From: Hyphomonadaceae bacterium
GTDB taxonomy: Bacteria > Pseudomonadota > Alphaproteobacteria > Caulobacterales > Aquidulcibacteraceae
Assembly: GCA_023384105.1 (NCBI GenBank)
Contig: JAHDXR010000002.1
Location: 62,001 to 126,000 of the forward strand
DNA: 64,000 nt
Reading direction: 5' to 3'
Shown: positions 32,092 through 42,361 of the stretch, piece after piece
How the letters are laid out: each line of letters begins with the position of its first letter
Position numbering within the stretch: position 1 is the first letter of the stretch
The notes under the pieces: generated by a model
What the model was told of the DNA's origin: nothing
Seen by the model: the letters and a program-made list of their open reading frames with translations, nothing else
Databases searched by the model: none
Translations under genes and position numbers: made by a program

Positions 32092-32805
32092 GTGACCAAC
32101 GAAACCGACTCTTTTGTCCAGGAAGTCGATGAGAGCCTGCGCCAGGATCGCGCGCTGGCCTTCGCGAAGGCGTACGGGCCGTGGCTGATCGGTCTCTTCG
32201 TCGTGTTTCTGGTCGGCATTGGCGGCTGGCAGCTGTGGCATAGCCAGCAGACCAAGACCGCCCGCGCCCAGGCCGACGCCTACTACGCCGCCATCGAACT
32301 GGCCCAGCAGGGCGACATGGACGGCGCGCAGGCCGCGCTTGAGCGGCTTTCGGGCCAAGGTCCGCGCGTCTATCGCGCGATGGCGCGGATGCAGCGCGCG
32401 GCGATGCTTCAGTCTGAAGGCGACCTCGACGCCGCGCTCGCGGAGTTCGACGCCGCCGCCGAAGCGTCGCCCGACAATCTGATGCGCGACACCGCCCGTC
32501 TGCGCGCCGCCTATATCGCCGCCGAGACGCAGGACTTCGCAGCGCTGCAGACCCGCCTCCAGCCCTTGATCGATTCAGGCACGCGCCTCTCCTTCCTCGC
32601 GCGCGAGCTGCTCGCGATCCAGGCGTGGAAGGCCGGCCAGAACGACGTCGCCCGCAACCAGCTTGAGAACCTCACGCTGGCGTTCGATGCGCCGGAAGCG
32701 GTGCGCCAGCGCGCCCAGCTCGCGCTTTCGGTCATCGGGCCCGCGCCAACACCAGCGGACGGGGGCGAAACTGCGCCCGCGCCCGCCGAAGGAGGAAACG
32801 AATGA
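32092..32805 (+). CDS. TPR membrane protein, YfgM-like
   Basis: 237 residues from GTG 32092. A short cytosolic N-terminus is followed by one transmembrane anchor (WLIGLFVVFLVGIGGWQLW) and a periplasmic helical-repeat domain (RAQADAYYAAIELAQQGDMD, YRAMARMQRAAMLQSEGD, NDVARNQLENLTLAF), then a Pro/Ala/Glu-rich tail. It lies directly upstream of bamB and der, as YfgM does in gammaproteobacteria, where it assists translocon chaperone networks. It overlaps bamB by 4 bp. Confidence 0.8.
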   Translation: MTNETDSFVQEVDESLRQDRALAFAKAYGPWLIGLFVVFLVGIGGWQLWHSQQTKTARAQADAYYAAIELAQQGDMDGAQAALERLSGQGPRVYRAMARMQRAAMLQSEGDLDAALAEFDAAAEASPDNLMRDTARLRAAYIAAETQDFAALQTRLQPLIDSGTRLSFLARELLAIQAWKAGQNDVARNQLENLTLAFDAPEAVRQRAQLALSVIGPAPTPADGGETAPAPAEGGNE

Positions 32806-34160
32806 GCCGTCACATGGGCCGCTTGGGTCCGCTTGCCGTACTCGCGGCCGCCACTGCGCTGTCGGCGTGCTCGACCATAAGCCGTCTCAATCCGTTCGAC
32901 GGCAGCGATGCGCCCCGCCAAACGGCGCCGGAGGACGGCCGCATCTCGATCCTGGCGTTCGAGCAGCAATTGACGCCGGATCCGTCGCTCGCATCGCGCA
33001 CCATCGTGACGCCGCCGCGCCAGACCGTGACGGAGTGGAGCCAGCCCGGCGGCACCGCCGACAATTCGCCGCCGCATGCGAACGGCGCAGCCGTGCTTGA
33101 GCGCGCCTGGCGCGCCGATCTGGGCGCCGGCTCGAACAACAGATCGCGCATTGCTGCGCCGCCGGTGATTTCCGGCGGCACGCTGTTCTTCCTCGACGCC
33201 GATCATCGCGTGCATGCGGTCAGCGCGAGCGACGGCCGCCGGCAATGGACTGAGGCGCTGTGGCCGCGCGGGAGCCGCGACCGCGTAGCGCGCGGCGGCG
33301 GCGTCGCGGCGGGCGATGGACGCGTTTACGTCGCCACCGGCTTTGGCTTCATCGCGGCGCTCGATGCGCAGACCGGCGACGAAGTGTGGCGCGCCAGCGC
33401 CAGCGCGCCGTTCCAGTCGGCGCCGACCTTCGCCGGCGGCCGGGTGTTCGCCATCACCAATGACAGCGAACTGATCGCGCTCGATGCGCGCACCGGCGAA
33501 GTCACCTGGACGCACCAGGCGATCGCCGAACCGGCGCGGATTCTCTCCGCGCCGAGCGTCGCCGTCGAAGGCGAAACGGTCGTGGCGCCGTTCGCTTCGG
33601 GCGAGGTCGTGGCGCTGCTGGCGGGCAACGGCCGGCGGCTGTGGTCGGACTCGCTGTCGCGCACCGGGCGCCTGACGTCGCTCTCCGCGATCAACGACAT
33701 TGCCGGCCGCCCGGTGCTGGACAACGGCATCGTTTTCGCGGCGAGCCATTCCGGCGTGCTGGCGGCGATCGATCTGCGCTCCGGCCAGCGCGGCTGGGCG
33801 CGCGCGTTCGCCTCCACCCAGACGCCGCTGATCGCCGGCGACGTGCTCTACGCCGTCAGCGTCGACGGCGAACTGGCCGCGTTCGACCGCATGACCGGCA
33901 ACGTCTATTGGGTGCAGCAGTTGCGCCGCTACGAGGACGAACGCGACCGCAAGGGGCGCATCTCGTGGGCGGGGCCGGTGCTGATCGGCGGACGCCTCGT
34001 GCTCGCCAATTCGCTGGGCGAGGTCATCGCCGTGTCGCCGGAGAACGGGCAGACGGTCGCGACCGCGGACGTGGACAAGCCGGTGTTCATTCCGCCGATC
34101 GCCGCGAACGACCAGATCTACATCGTGACCGACGACGCGCGTCTCGTCGTCCTGCGTTGA
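32802..34160 (+). CDS. bamB: Outer membrane protein assembly factor BamB
   Basis: A lipoprotein of the Bam complex. The signal peptide ends in the lipobox LSACS near residue 22. The rest is an eight-bladed PQQ/WD-like propeller with repeated A-L-D-A-x-T-G-x-x-x-W units (ALDAQTGDEVW, ALDARTGEVTW, AIDLRSGQRGW). At 452 residues it is somewhat longer than the E. coli protein because of an N-terminal extension. It is coupled to the YfgM-like gene and followed by der. Confidence 0.9.
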   Translation: MSRHMGRLGPLAVLAAATALSACSTISRLNPFDGSDAPRQTAPEDGRISILAFEQQLTPDPSLASRTIVTPPRQTVTEWSQPGGTADNSPPHANGAAVLERAWRADLGAGSNNRSRIAAPPVISGGTLFFLDADHRVHAVSASDGRRQWTEALWPRGSRDRVARGGGVAAGDGRVYVATGFGFIAALDAQTGDEVWRASASAPFQSAPTFAGGRVFAITNDSELIALDARTGEVTWTHQAIAEPARILSAPSVAVEGETVVAPFASGEVVALLAGNGRRLWSDSLSRTGRLTSLSAINDIAGRPVLDNGIVFAASHSGVLAAIDLRSGQRGWARAFASTQTPLIAGDVLYAVSVDGELAAFDRMTGNVYWVQQLRRYEDERDRKGRISWAGPVLIGGRLVLANSLGEVIAVSPENGQTVATADVDKPVFIPPIAANDQIYIVTDDARLVVLR

Positions 34161-34172
34161 TGTTGGCCGCCC

Positions 34173-35513
34173 ATGACGATCAAGCTCGCGATCGTCGGGC
34201 GGCCGAATGTCGGCAAGTCGACGCTCTTCAATCGCCTCGCCGGCAAAAAGCTGGCGCTTGTCGATGACACGCCCGGCGTCACGCGCGACCGGCGCGAGGC
34301 GCAGGGCCGGCTCGGCGATCTCGACTTCACCCTGATCGATACTGCCGGCTTCGAGGATGCCACCGACGCATCGCTCGAAGCCCGCATGCGCGCGCAGACG
34401 GAAGCGGCGATCCGCGAAGCGGACGTGATCCTGTTTCTGATCGACGCGCGCGCCGGCGTGCTGCCGCTCGACGAAGCCTTCGCCGCGCTGCTGCGGCGCG
34501 CCGACAAGCCCGTCGTGCTGGCCGCCAACAAGGCCGAGGGCAAGGCCGGCGACGCCGGCGTCAACGAAGCGTATGCGTTGGGGCTGGGCGAGCCGATCCC
34601 GCTCTCCGCCGAGCACGGCGAAGGCATGGCCGAGCTTTACGCCGCCATCGCCGCGCACGCGCCGGCGCCGGACGCCGAGGACGCCGAGAAGAGCGAACGG
34701 CCGATCCAGATCGCCATTGTCGGGCGCCCGAACGCCGGCAAGTCGACGCTGGTGAATGCGCTGATCGGCGAGGACCGCCTGCTCGTCGGCCCCGAAGCCG
34801 GCATCACCCGCGACAGCATCGCCATCGACTGGCAATGGCAGGGCAAGCCTTACCGCCTGATCGACACGGCCGGCATGCGCAAGAAGGCCAAGGTGCAGGC
34901 CAAGCTTGAGCGCATGTCCGTGGGCGATACGCTGCACGCGATCCGTTTCGCCGACGTCTGCGTGCTGGTGATGGATTCCGCCGAGGCGTTCGAGAAGCAG
35001 GATCTCGCCATCGCCGACCTCGTCATCCGCGAAGGCCGCGCGCTCGTGTTCGCGCTCGCCAAGTGGGACAAGATCGAGGACAGCCGCGCCGCGTTCGAGG
35101 AATTGAAACTCACCGCGCGCGAAAGCCTGCCGCAGGCGCGCGGCGCGCCGATCGTCACGATCGCGGCGCAATCGGGCGTGGGGCTCGACCGGCTGATGAA
35201 GGCGGTCGAACAGGCGCATGCGGATTGGACGGCGCGGGTCAAGACCAAGGATCTCAACGACTGGCTCTACGCCACCATCGCGCGCCATCCGCCGCCGGCG
35301 GTGCGCGGCAAGCGCATCAAGCCGCGCTACCTCACCCAGATCAAAATCCGCCCGCCGACTTTCGTGCTGATCGCCTCGCGCGCTGAGGAGATGCCGGAGA
35401 GCTACAAGCGCTATCTGGTGAACGGCATTCGCGATGCGTTCGATCTGCACGCGGCGCCGATCCGCCTGATCGTGAAAGCCGGCAAGAACCCGTTCGCCGA
35501 ACAGGGAGACTGA
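34173..35513 (+). CDS. der: Ribosome biogenesis GTPase Der
   Basis: A 446-residue tandem GTPase needed for 50S assembly. First G domain: [22 protein letters not shown]. Second: [21 protein letters not shown] (in place of NKWD). A C-terminal KH-like domain follows ([34 protein letters not shown]). The repeat at 35514 begins directly after its stop codon. Confidence 0.95.
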   Translation: MTIKLAIVGRPNVGKSTLFNRLAGKKLALVDDTPGVTRDRREAQGRLGDLDFTLIDTAGFEDATDASLEARMRAQTEAAIREADVILFLIDARAGVLPLDEAFAALLRRADKPVVLAANKAEGKAGDAGVNEAYALGLGEPIPLSAEHGEGMAELYAAIAAHAPAPDAEDAEKSERPIQIAIVGRPNAGKSTLVNALIGEDRLLVGPEAGITRDSIAIDWQWQGKPYRLIDTAGMRKKAKVQAKLERMSVGDTLHAIRFADVCVLVMDSAEAFEKQDLAIADLVIREGRALVFALAKWDKIEDSRAAFEELKLTARESLPQARGAPIVTIAAQSGVGLDRLMKAVEQAHADWTARVKTKDLNDWLYATIARHPPPAVRGKRIKPRYLTQIKIRPPTFVLIASRAEEMPESYKRYLVNGIRDAFDLHAAPIRLIVKAGKNPFAEQGD

Positions 35514-35665
35514 AGCGCCGCGCGCAAACCCGGCGCAAGCGCTATGGAGCGCCGGCGTCCTCGCCGGCACATAATGATTGGCGTAGGCGCTTTTCGATAA
35601 GGCGCAGGCGGGCGAGTGCGCCCGCGCTCCAGAGCGACGCATCCGATGTGCGGTACAACGCTCTA
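35514..35665. repeat. Dispersed MITE-like repeat, long copy A
   Basis: About 152 bp, homologous throughout to 61195-61349. The outer ends (AGCGCCGCGCG..., ...ACGCTCTAAG) form imperfect terminal inverted repeats. Inside is GCGCCGGCGTCCTCGCCGGC and its degenerate partner, which can fold into a long hairpin. It begins directly after the der stop and its right tip contains the galM stop codon. Confidence 0.75.
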
Positions 35666-36700
35666 AGGCTCGACGCTGAAGCGGAATTCCGTACGCGAGC
35701 GATAGATGCCGTCCGGCCGCAGCAGCGTTGATGGAAACTCGGGCCTGTTCGGCGAATCCGGAAAATGCTGCGGTTCGAGGCAAAGCCCGCTGCGGCGGAT
35801 GAATGGACCCGCAGTTCCCACGAGCGAGCCGTCGAGATGGTTGCCGCTGTAGAACTGCAGGCCGGGCTCGGTGGTCCAGACCTCCATGCGCCGGCCGCTG
35901 GCCGGCTCGCTCAGCGCGGCGGCGCGTGTGAGCGCGCTTGGCGCAGATTTGTTCAGCACAAAGGTGTGGTCATAGCCTCCGGCCGCGATCAGCTGCGGAT
36001 CGCCTGCTTCGATAGAGGCGCCGATGCGGCGCGCGCTGCGAAAGTCGAACGGCGTGTTCGCGACGCCGCGCAGCTCGCCGGTTGGAATCAACTCGCGATC
36101 GACGGGCGCGAAGCGGTCGGCGTCGATCTGCAGCAGATGATCGCCGATGTCGGACGGCGCGCCGCTCAGGTTGAAATAGGAATGGTGCGTGAGATTGACG
36201 TGCGTAGGCTTGGTCGTGCGTGCGCTGTACTCGATCGTCAGCCGGTCGGCGCTTAAGCGGTAAGCGACCTCGACGCGCAGTTCGCCGGGATAGCCTTCCC
36301 CGCCATCGGCGCTCACATGGCGCAGCGCGACGCCGTCCTCAAGCGGTGCGGCGGACCAGACGACTTTATCGAACCCGCGCAGCCCGCCGTGCAAATGGTT
36401 GCGTCCCTCGTTCGCCGCAAGCCGATAGGTGCGCCCGTCGATCTCGAAGCGCGCGTTGGCGATGCGGTTGGCGTAGCGCCCGACGGTCGCGCCGAGACAC
36501 GGCGCGCCGGCGAGATAGGGCGCGAGCGTGTCGAAGCCCAGCACGATGTCGCCGGCCTTGCCGCTTCTGTCCGGCGTGTAGAGCGCCATGAGCGTCGCGC
36601 CATACGTCATCACATCGGCGTGGAGCGCCCCGGCGCGCAGACGATAGCGCCGCACCGTTTCGCCAGTCGCTGTCCGGCCGATCGGTTGGCTTTCCGGCAT
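35663..36700 (-). CDS. galM: Aldose 1-epimerase (galactose mutarotase)
   Basis: 345 residues from MPESQPIGRTATGETVRRYR (ATG 36700), which overlaps the stop of the upstream flavoprotein gene by one base. Catalytic features: NHLHGG with a conserved His, THHSYFNLSG with the catalytic His, YDHTFVLN, and the Glu in LCLEPQHFPDSPN. It interconverts alpha and beta anomers of aldoses. Its last codons lie in the tip of repeat copy A. Confidence 0.92.
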   Translation of the reverse strand: MPESQPIGRTATGETVRRYRLRAGALHADVMTYGATLMALYTPDRSGKAGDIVLGFDTLAPYLAGAPCLGATVGRYANRIANARFEIDGRTYRLAANEGRNHLHGGLRGFDKVVWSAAPLEDGVALRHVSADGGEGYPGELRVEVAYRLSADRLTIEYSARTTKPTHVNLTHHSYFNLSGAPSDIGDHLLQIDADRFAPVDRELIPTGELRGVANTPFDFRSARRIGASIEAGDPQLIAAGGYDHTFVLNKSAPSALTRAAALSEPASGRRMEVWTTEPGLQFYSGNHLDGSLVGTAGPFIRRSGLCLEPQHFPDSPNRPEFPSTLLRPDGIYRSRTEFRFSVEP

Positions 36701-37875
36701 CAGATCGCCTGTCCCGCGGCCCAGCCGCTCGACCACGCCCATTGAAAATTATAGCCGCCGAGCCAGCCCGTCACGTCGACCGCCTCGCCGATGAAGAACA
36801 GTCCCGGCGCGGCGCGCGCTTGCATGGTCTGCTGCGAGAGCGCGTTCGTGTCGACGCCGCCGACCGTCACCTCGGCCTTGGCGTAGCCTTCCGTGCCGAC
36901 CGGCGTCAGCCGGAAGTTCTTCAGCATGCGCGCCGCCTCGATCAGCGCCGCGTCTTTCATGTCGCCGACGGCGCCCTGCGGCAGCCGTTCCGCCAGCGCT
37001 GCGGCGAGGCGCTCGGACAGCAGCTCCGAAAGCACGCTCTTGAGCTGCGCCTTGGGGCGCTCGCGCTTGCGCGCGGCGAGGATGTCGTCCGCCGCGTCCG
37101 GGAGCCAGTCGAGCACGACGGTCTCGCCCGGCGTCCAGTAGGACGAGACCTGCAGGATCGCGGGCCCGGAGAGTCCGCGATGGGTGAACAGCGCCGCCTC
37201 GCGAAACGTCGCCTTGCCTGCACGCGCGGCGATGTCGGCGGACACCCCGCTCAACGGCCGCATCCAGCCCAGGTCGCCTTCGGCGAACGTCAGCGGCACA
37301 AGCCCCGGCCGCAGCCGGACAACGGGCAAACCGAACTGCGCGGCGATGTCGAAGGCGAAGCCGCTGGCGCCGAGCTTCGGGATGGAGAGTCCGCCGGTTG
37401 CGATCGTCAGCGTCTCGCTCTCGAACACGCCTGCGCTCGTCTCCACGGTGAAGCGCTCGCTGCGGCGCACCGCGTTCACACGCACGCCGGTCCGCACCTC
37501 GACCCCAGCGGCGGCGCATTCGTCGAGCAGCAGGCGCACGATCTTCCGCGACGAGCGCGGACCTTCGCAGAACAGCTGGCCCAGCGTCTTTTTATAGAAG
37601 GCGACGCCATGCTTCCGCACCAGCGCGATGACGTCGGCTTGCGTATGGCGCGCCAGCGCCGAGCGGGCGAAATGCGGATTGCCGGAGAGGAAGCGCTCCG
37701 GCGCGGCATGCAGGTTGGTGAAGTTGCAGCGGCCGCCGCCTGAGATCAGGATTTTCGCGCCGGGCTCGCCATTGTGCTCCAGCACCAGCACGCGCCGTCC
37801 GCGCCGGCCGGCGTGAAACGCCGCGTAGAGCCCCGCCGCCCCGGCGCCGACGACGATGGAATCGTACGCGGCCAT
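36700..37875 (-). CDS. HI0933/BaiN-family flavoprotein oxidoreductase
   Basis: 391 residues from MAAYDSIVVGAGAAGLYAAF (ATG 37875). The FAD-binding dinucleotide fold VVGAGAAGLYAAFHAGRRGR is followed by KILISGGGRCNFTN, the family hallmark, then TIATGGLSIPKLGASG and a C-terminal FFIGEAVDVTGWLGGYNFQWAWSSG. It is cytosolic and the physiological substrate is unknown. It overlaps galM and follows an SDR gene by 5 bp in the same direction. Confidence 0.9.
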   Translation of the reverse strand: MAAYDSIVVGAGAAGLYAAFHAGRRGRRVLVLEHNGEPGAKILISGGGRCNFTNLHAAPERFLSGNPHFARSALARHTQADVIALVRKHGVAFYKKTLGQLFCEGPRSSRKIVRLLLDECAAAGVEVRTGVRVNAVRRSERFTVETSAGVFESETLTIATGGLSIPKLGASGFAFDIAAQFGLPVVRLRPGLVPLTFAEGDLGWMRPLSGVSADIAARAGKATFREAALFTHRGLSGPAILQVSSYWTPGETVVLDWLPDAADDILAARKRERPKAQLKSVLSELLSERLAAALAERLPQGAVGDMKDAALIEAARMLKNFRLTPVGTEGYAKAEVTVGGVDTNALSQQTMQARAAPGLFFIGEAVDVTGWLGGYNFQWAWSSGWAAGQAI

Positions 37876-37880
37876 CGAGC

Positions 37881-38585
37881 TCAGCGCTCGAACTGCACCC
37901 ACGCGCCGTTCTGCGTGTAGCCGGGCTCGAGCATGTCGGCGATGGCGGGCGCGACTTCTTCCGGCGCTGGCAGCGTCGCCGGGTCTTCGCCGGGGAACGC
38001 CTTCTGCCGCATGGCGGTGCGCGTCGGGCCCGGATTGAACAGGTTCGCTTTTATGGGCGTGATGTTGAGTTCGGCCGCGTAGCACATCACCAGCGCGTCG
38101 AGCGCGGCTTTCGAGGCGGCGTAGGGCGCCCAATAGGCGCGCGGATTTTTCGAAGCGCCGGAGGTGAGAAAGACGGCGCGGCCGGCGTCGGATTCACGCA
38201 GCAATGGGTGCAAGGCGCGGATCAGGCGCTGATTGGCGAGGTAATTGACGACGGTCGTCTCATCCATGACCGACGGCGTGATCTGCTGCACCGGCGTCAG
38301 CGCGCCCAGTACGCCGGCGCAGGCGGCGAGGCCGTCGAGCCTGCCGAAACGCTCGAACAGCGGCGCCGCCAGCTGGTCGACGCCGTTCAGGTCGCGCAGA
38401 TCGAGCGGGACCAGCGTCGCTTCGCCGCCGATTTCGCGGACGCGGTCGTCCAGCTGTTCCAGCGCCTTCTGTGCGCGCGCCACGGCGACGATGCGCCAGC
38501 CGCGCCGCGCCAGTTCCAACGCCACCGCCTTGCCAATGCCGCGCGACGCGCCGGTGACCAGCGCGATGCGTTTGCCGTCCGTCAT
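37881..38585 (-). CDS. Short-chain dehydrogenase/reductase
   Basis: 234 residues. NAD(P) binding motif [19 protein letters not shown] (TGxxxGIG), a [10 protein letters not shown] segment in place of NNAG, and the active site with Ser in [10 protein letters not shown] and YAASKAALD (YxxxK). It lies between purF and the flavoprotein gene in a same-strand run. The substrate is unknown. Confidence 0.87.
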   Translation of the reverse strand: MTDGKRIALVTGASRGIGKAVALELARRGWRIVAVARAQKALEQLDDRVREIGGEATLVPLDLRDLNGVDQLAAPLFERFGRLDGLAACAGVLGALTPVQQITPSVMDETTVVNYLANQRLIRALHPLLRESDAGRAVFLTSGASKNPRAYWAPYAASKAALDALVMCYAAELNITPIKANLFNPGPTRTAMRQKAFPGEDPATLPAPEEVAPAIADMLEPGYTQNGAWVQFER

Positions 38586-38591
38586 GTGAGG

Positions 38592-40112
38592 TTACTCCGC
38601 CGCTTCCTCGGCCAGCAGCGACAGCTGATAGTCGCGCGAGGCGCGGTCCGTTTCGTGATCCAGAAGCGGGGTCGGGTATTCGCCGGTGAAGGCGTGGTCG
38701 GTGAATTGCGGGCTGTCGCCGTTGCGGCGCTCTTCGCCCATGGCGCGGTAGAGGCCGTCGACCGAAAGGAAGCCGAGCGAATCCACTTCGAGCGATTTGC
38801 GCATTTCTTCGACCGTCATCTGCGCGGCCATCAGCTGGTCCACGCTCGGCATGTCGATGCCGTAGAAGTCGGGGTGCTTGATCGGCGGCGACGCGCTGCG
38901 CAGGTGCACTTCGCGCGCGCCCGCCTCGCGCACCATCTGCACGATCTTGCGCGATGTGGTGCCGCGCACGATCGAGTCGTCCACCAGCACCACGCGCTTG
39001 CCCCTGATCACCGCGTGGTTGGCGGAATGCTTGAGCCGCACGCCGAGCGCGCGGATTTCCTGCTTCGGCTGGATGAAGGTGCGCCCAACATAGTGGTTGC
39101 GGATGATGCCGAGTTCGTACGGGATGCCGCTCTCGGCGGCGAAGCCCATCGCCGCGGGCACGCCCGAGTCCGGCACCGGCACGATCACGTCGGCGTCGAC
39201 GGCGGTTTCCTGCGCCAGCATGCGGCCCATGCGCTTGCGGATGTCGTAGACGCTGCGGCCGTCGATCACCGAGTCCGGCCGCGCGAAATAGACGAACTCG
39301 AAGATGCACGGCCGCGCCTTGCGCCGCGGGAACGGGAAGTGGCTGTCGATGCGCACCTTGCCGGCCTCGCGCGTGATCACCAGCACTTCGCCCGGCTCCA
39401 CCGTCCGCACGAACTTGGCCCCGATCATGTCGAGCGCGCAGGTCTCCGAGGCGAGGATCGGCGCGCCGTTGCGGTCGCCCAGCACGAGCGGGCGGATGCC
39501 GATCGGATCGCGCGCGGCGATCATCATGTTGGTGGTCAGGCAGATGAGCGCGTAGGCGCCCTGGATCTGGTGCAGCGCTTCGACGAAACGGTCGACCACC
39601 TTGGCGCGGCGCGAACGGGCGATCAGCTGCAGGATGCACTCGGTGTCGGAGGTCGACTGGAAGATCGCGCCGTCGTCGACCAGCCGCTCGCGCAGGTCGC
39701 GCGCGTTGGTCAGGTTGCCGTTGTGGGCGAGGGCGAAGCCGCCGAGCGCGAGATCGGCGAACAGCGGCTGGACGTTGCGCAGGATGGTGCCGCCCGACGT
39801 GGCGTAGCGGGTGTGGCCGATCGCCGAGGCGCCCGGCAGCCGTTTCGGCACGTCGGCGCCGGAGAAGTGCTCGCCGACCAGGCCGAGATAGCGTTCGTGG
39901 TGAAAGCGGCCGTCATACGAGACGATGCCGCAGCCTTCCTGGCCGCGGTGCTGCAGGCCGTGCAGACCCAGAGCGGTGAGAACCGAAGCGTCTTCGGAGC
40001 CGAACACGCCGAACACGCCGCATTCCTCGCGCGGCTTGTCATCGAACTCCCATTTGTCCGCCGGGTCCGCCGGCGCCGTCTGGAAGCGAAGGGAAGGGCG
40101 CTCGGCAGTCAT
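38592..40112 (-). CDS. purF: Amidophosphoribosyltransferase
   Basis: The first step of purine synthesis, forming phosphoribosylamine from PRPP and glutamine. The catalytic Cys is in [11 protein letters not shown], exposed after propeptide removal. The N-terminal Ntn glutaminase has [22 protein letters not shown] and LAHNGNLTN. The phosphoribosyltransferase domain has [17 protein letters not shown]. At 506 residues it is the usual length. It is preceded by cvpA. Confidence 0.95.
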   Translation of the reverse strand: MTAERPSLRFQTAPADPADKWEFDDKPREECGVFGVFGSEDASVLTALGLHGLQHRGQEGCGIVSYDGRFHHERYLGLVGEHFSGADVPKRLPGASAIGHTRYATSGGTILRNVQPLFADLALGGFALAHNGNLTNARDLRERLVDDGAIFQSTSDTECILQLIARSRRAKVVDRFVEALHQIQGAYALICLTTNMMIAARDPIGIRPLVLGDRNGAPILASETCALDMIGAKFVRTVEPGEVLVITREAGKVRIDSHFPFPRRKARPCIFEFVYFARPDSVIDGRSVYDIRKRMGRMLAQETAVDADVIVPVPDSGVPAAMGFAAESGIPYELGIIRNHYVGRTFIQPKQEIRALGVRLKHSANHAVIRGKRVVLVDDSIVRGTTSRKIVQMVREAGAREVHLRSASPPIKHPDFYGIDMPSVDQLMAAQMTVEEMRKSLEVDSLGFLSVDGLYRAMGEERRNGDSPQFTDHAFTGEYPTPLLDHETDRASRDYQLSLLAEEAAE

Positions 40113-40125
40113 CGGGTCCTCAGCG

Positions 40126-40761
40126 TTACGGCGTCGGCGCCGCCGGCGGCGTCTCGTCGGCCGGCGGGATTGGGGCCGACTCGCCCTTTTGCCGATTAAT
40201 TATATCACGCGCGCGATCGCCGGCCCGCGGGAGCACTGCGCCCAGGGCCGACGCCACACTGCTGTATATGGGATAGGTTCTGGCGCAGCGAATAGCCGCT
40301 TGCAGCGGATCGTAGGTCGCACGGCATTGGACCGGGTCCGCTGGCGGCCGGGCGGGAACGTCGGGGTCCGCCGTCTGGCGCATCAGCAGCACCAGCAGCG
40401 AAACGACCACGACCCCGCGCAGGATGCCGAAGGCCAGGCCCGCGGCGCGGTCGAACGAGCCGATCTCGGTCGATTGATGGGCCGTCTTCGCCACCGTCGA
40501 AACGATCACGGTGATGAGGATGAACACGAACAGGAAGATGAACAGGCCAGCGGCTACCGCAGCCAGCCAGCCGGACAGCGGCGTGAAGCGCTCCACGAGC
40601 GGCGCGCCCGTCTGGGCGAAAAACACGCCGGCGATGGCGCCGCCGATAAACGCGATGATCGAGAAGACCTCGCGGATCAGGCCCCGCGCAAACGCCATCA
40701 CGCCGGACAAGCCCAGCACCACCAGAGCCGCGAAATCGAACCAGGTCAGCCCGAGGTCCAT
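40126..40761 (-). CDS. cvpA: CvpA family protein
   Basis: 211 residues from MDLGLTWFDFAALVVLGLSG (ATG 40761). Four transmembrane segments follow the CvpA plan: an N-terminal D-x-x-x-L helix, RGLIREVFSIIAFIGGAIAG, LAAVAAGLFIFLFVFILITVIV, and FDRAAGLAFGILRGVVVVSLLVLL with the conserved DxxxG...RG. A Pro-rich tail ends the protein. The cvpA-purF order is conserved in many bacteria. Confidence 0.88.
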   Translation of the reverse strand: MDLGLTWFDFAALVVLGLSGVMAFARGLIREVFSIIAFIGGAIAGVFFAQTGAPLVERFTPLSGWLAAVAAGLFIFLFVFILITVIVSTVAKTAHQSTEIGSFDRAAGLAFGILRGVVVVSLLVLLMRQTADPDVPARPPADPVQCRATYDPLQAAIRCARTYPIYSSVASALGAVLPRAGDRARDIINRQKGESAPIPPADETPPAAPTP

Positions 40762-40878
40762 GTGCTCGCTCCCATTGCCCGCGGGCCGGGCCCGCCCCCA
40801 CAACGCGGAACCTGTTTCAAGGAGGCCGCGACGGAGAGCAAGGGATAGTCCCAGGGAGGGGCGAAAAAAAGCCGCGTG

Positions 40879-42255
40879 CTAGCGGGCCGTGACGCCCAGC
40901 GCCGCCGCCAAGTCGGCGATGTGCCCGAACGGGCGTACTTTCACGCCTGCGCCTGCGCCGTTCTTCTTCTGCGGCGGGGCGAACGCCAGCTCGAAACCGA
41001 GCTTGGCGGCTTCCTTCAAGCGCAGGTCCGTGCGCCCCGCCGGACGCACCTCGCCCGACAGCGCCACTTCGCCGAACACCACGCTGCGCGAGGGCAGCGG
41101 CCGGTCCGCCAGGGCCGAAACGAGCGCTGCCGCGACCGCGAGGTCGGCGGCAGGCTCGGTGATGCGCAGGCCGCCGGCGACGGAGAGATAGACGTCCCGC
41201 CCGGAAAACGAGAGCCCGCAGCGCGTCTCGAGCACGGCGAGGATCATCGCCAGGCGCGCGGAATCCCAGCCCACGACGGCGCGCCGCGGCGTGCCATAGG
41301 CCGTCGGCGCCGCCAGCGCCTGGATCTCCACCAGCACCGGCCGCGAGCCTTCGACGCCGGCGAACACCGCCGCGCCCGACGGCCTGTCGCCGGCGCCGCC
41401 GAGAAAGAGCGCTGACGGATTCGGCGTTTCGACCAGGCCGTTCTCGACCATCTCGAACACGCCGATCTCGTCGGTCGGGCCGAAGCGGTTCTTCACCGCG
41501 CGCAGGATGCGGAACGGCAGCCCGCGCTCGCCCTCGAAATAGATCACTGCATCGACCAGATGCTCGACCACGCGCGGACCGGCGATCTGCCCGTCCTTGG
41601 TGACGTGGCCGACGAGGATCAGCACGGCGCCGGATTTCTTGGCGAACCGCACCAGTTCATGCGCGCAGGCGCGCACCTGCGCCACCGTGCCGGGCGCGGC
41701 TTCCACGCCATCGGCCCAGAGCGTCTGGATGGAATCCACGATCACGACATCCGGCTTCAGCGCCTTCAGCCCGTCGACGATCTTGCGCAGGTCGGTTTCG
41801 GCCGCGAGGCTGACATTGGCGTCCGCCGCCTTCAGCCGGCGCGCGCGTTCCTGCACTTGGGCTTCCGCCTCCTCGCCAGTGACGTAAGCGACGCTTGCGC
41901 CGCATCGCGCCAGCGAAGCGACGGCCTGCAGCAGCAGCGTCGACTTGCCGACGCCCGGATCGCCGCCGATCAGGATCGCCGAGGCCGGCACGAGCCCGCC
42001 GCCGCAGACGCGGTCGAACTCCGATATGCCGCTCGCCAGCCGCGCGGGCGGATCGGCTTCCCCGGCGAGGTCGACGAACTGGAGCGCCTTGGCCTTCCTG
42101 CCGCCGGTCGGCGCCGCCAGCGCGCCCGGCACGACCGGACGCGCGCTTTCCTCCACCAGCGTATTCCACGCGCCGCACGCGTCGCACTTGCCGGTCCACT
42201 TGGGCCAGATCGCGCCGCAGGCCTGACAGGTGAAGACGTGGTCGGTTTTGGCCAT
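40879..42255 (-). CDS. radA: DNA repair protein RadA
   Basis: A 458-residue RecA-like ATPase that processes recombination intermediates. The N-terminal zinc finger is CQACGAIWPKWTGKCDACG. Walker A is GGDPGVGKSTLLLQ, followed by the RadA motif KNRFGPTDEIGVFEM. The C-terminal Lon-like domain contains DVYLSVAGGLRITEPAADLA. The start is taken at MAKTDHVFTCQACG (42255). Confidence 0.95.
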   Translation of the reverse strand: MAKTDHVFTCQACGAIWPKWTGKCDACGAWNTLVEESARPVVPGALAAPTGGRKAKALQFVDLAGEADPPARLASGISEFDRVCGGGLVPASAILIGGDPGVGKSTLLLQAVASLARCGASVAYVTGEEAEAQVQERARRLKAADANVSLAAETDLRKIVDGLKALKPDVVIVDSIQTLWADGVEAAPGTVAQVRACAHELVRFAKKSGAVLILVGHVTKDGQIAGPRVVEHLVDAVIYFEGERGLPFRILRAVKNRFGPTDEIGVFEMVENGLVETPNPSALFLGGAGDRPSGAAVFAGVEGSRPVLVEIQALAAPTAYGTPRRAVVGWDSARLAMILAVLETRCGLSFSGRDVYLSVAGGLRITEPAADLAVAAALVSALADRPLPSRSVVFGEVALSGEVRPAGRTDLRLKEAAKLGFELAFAPPQKKNGAGAGVKVRPFGHIADLAAALGVTAR

Positions 42256-42361
42256 GGGCGGGCGAATCCTCCGGGCGGAACGTATACGGAACATTTGCCG
42301 AGGCGGCCAGCCCCGATTTCCGGCGGACGCCGGTTCGCGGCTTTGCTAGCGTCGGCGGCGC

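Noticed and set aside
32511-35783. 1090-residue minus-strand frame across bamB and der
   Set aside because: Covers three well-supported plus-strand genes and has the low-complexity composition of a high-GC antisense frame.
38208-40199. 663-residue plus-strand frame over purF
   Set aside because: Antisense to purF; rich in His, Arg, Ala and Asp with no domain.
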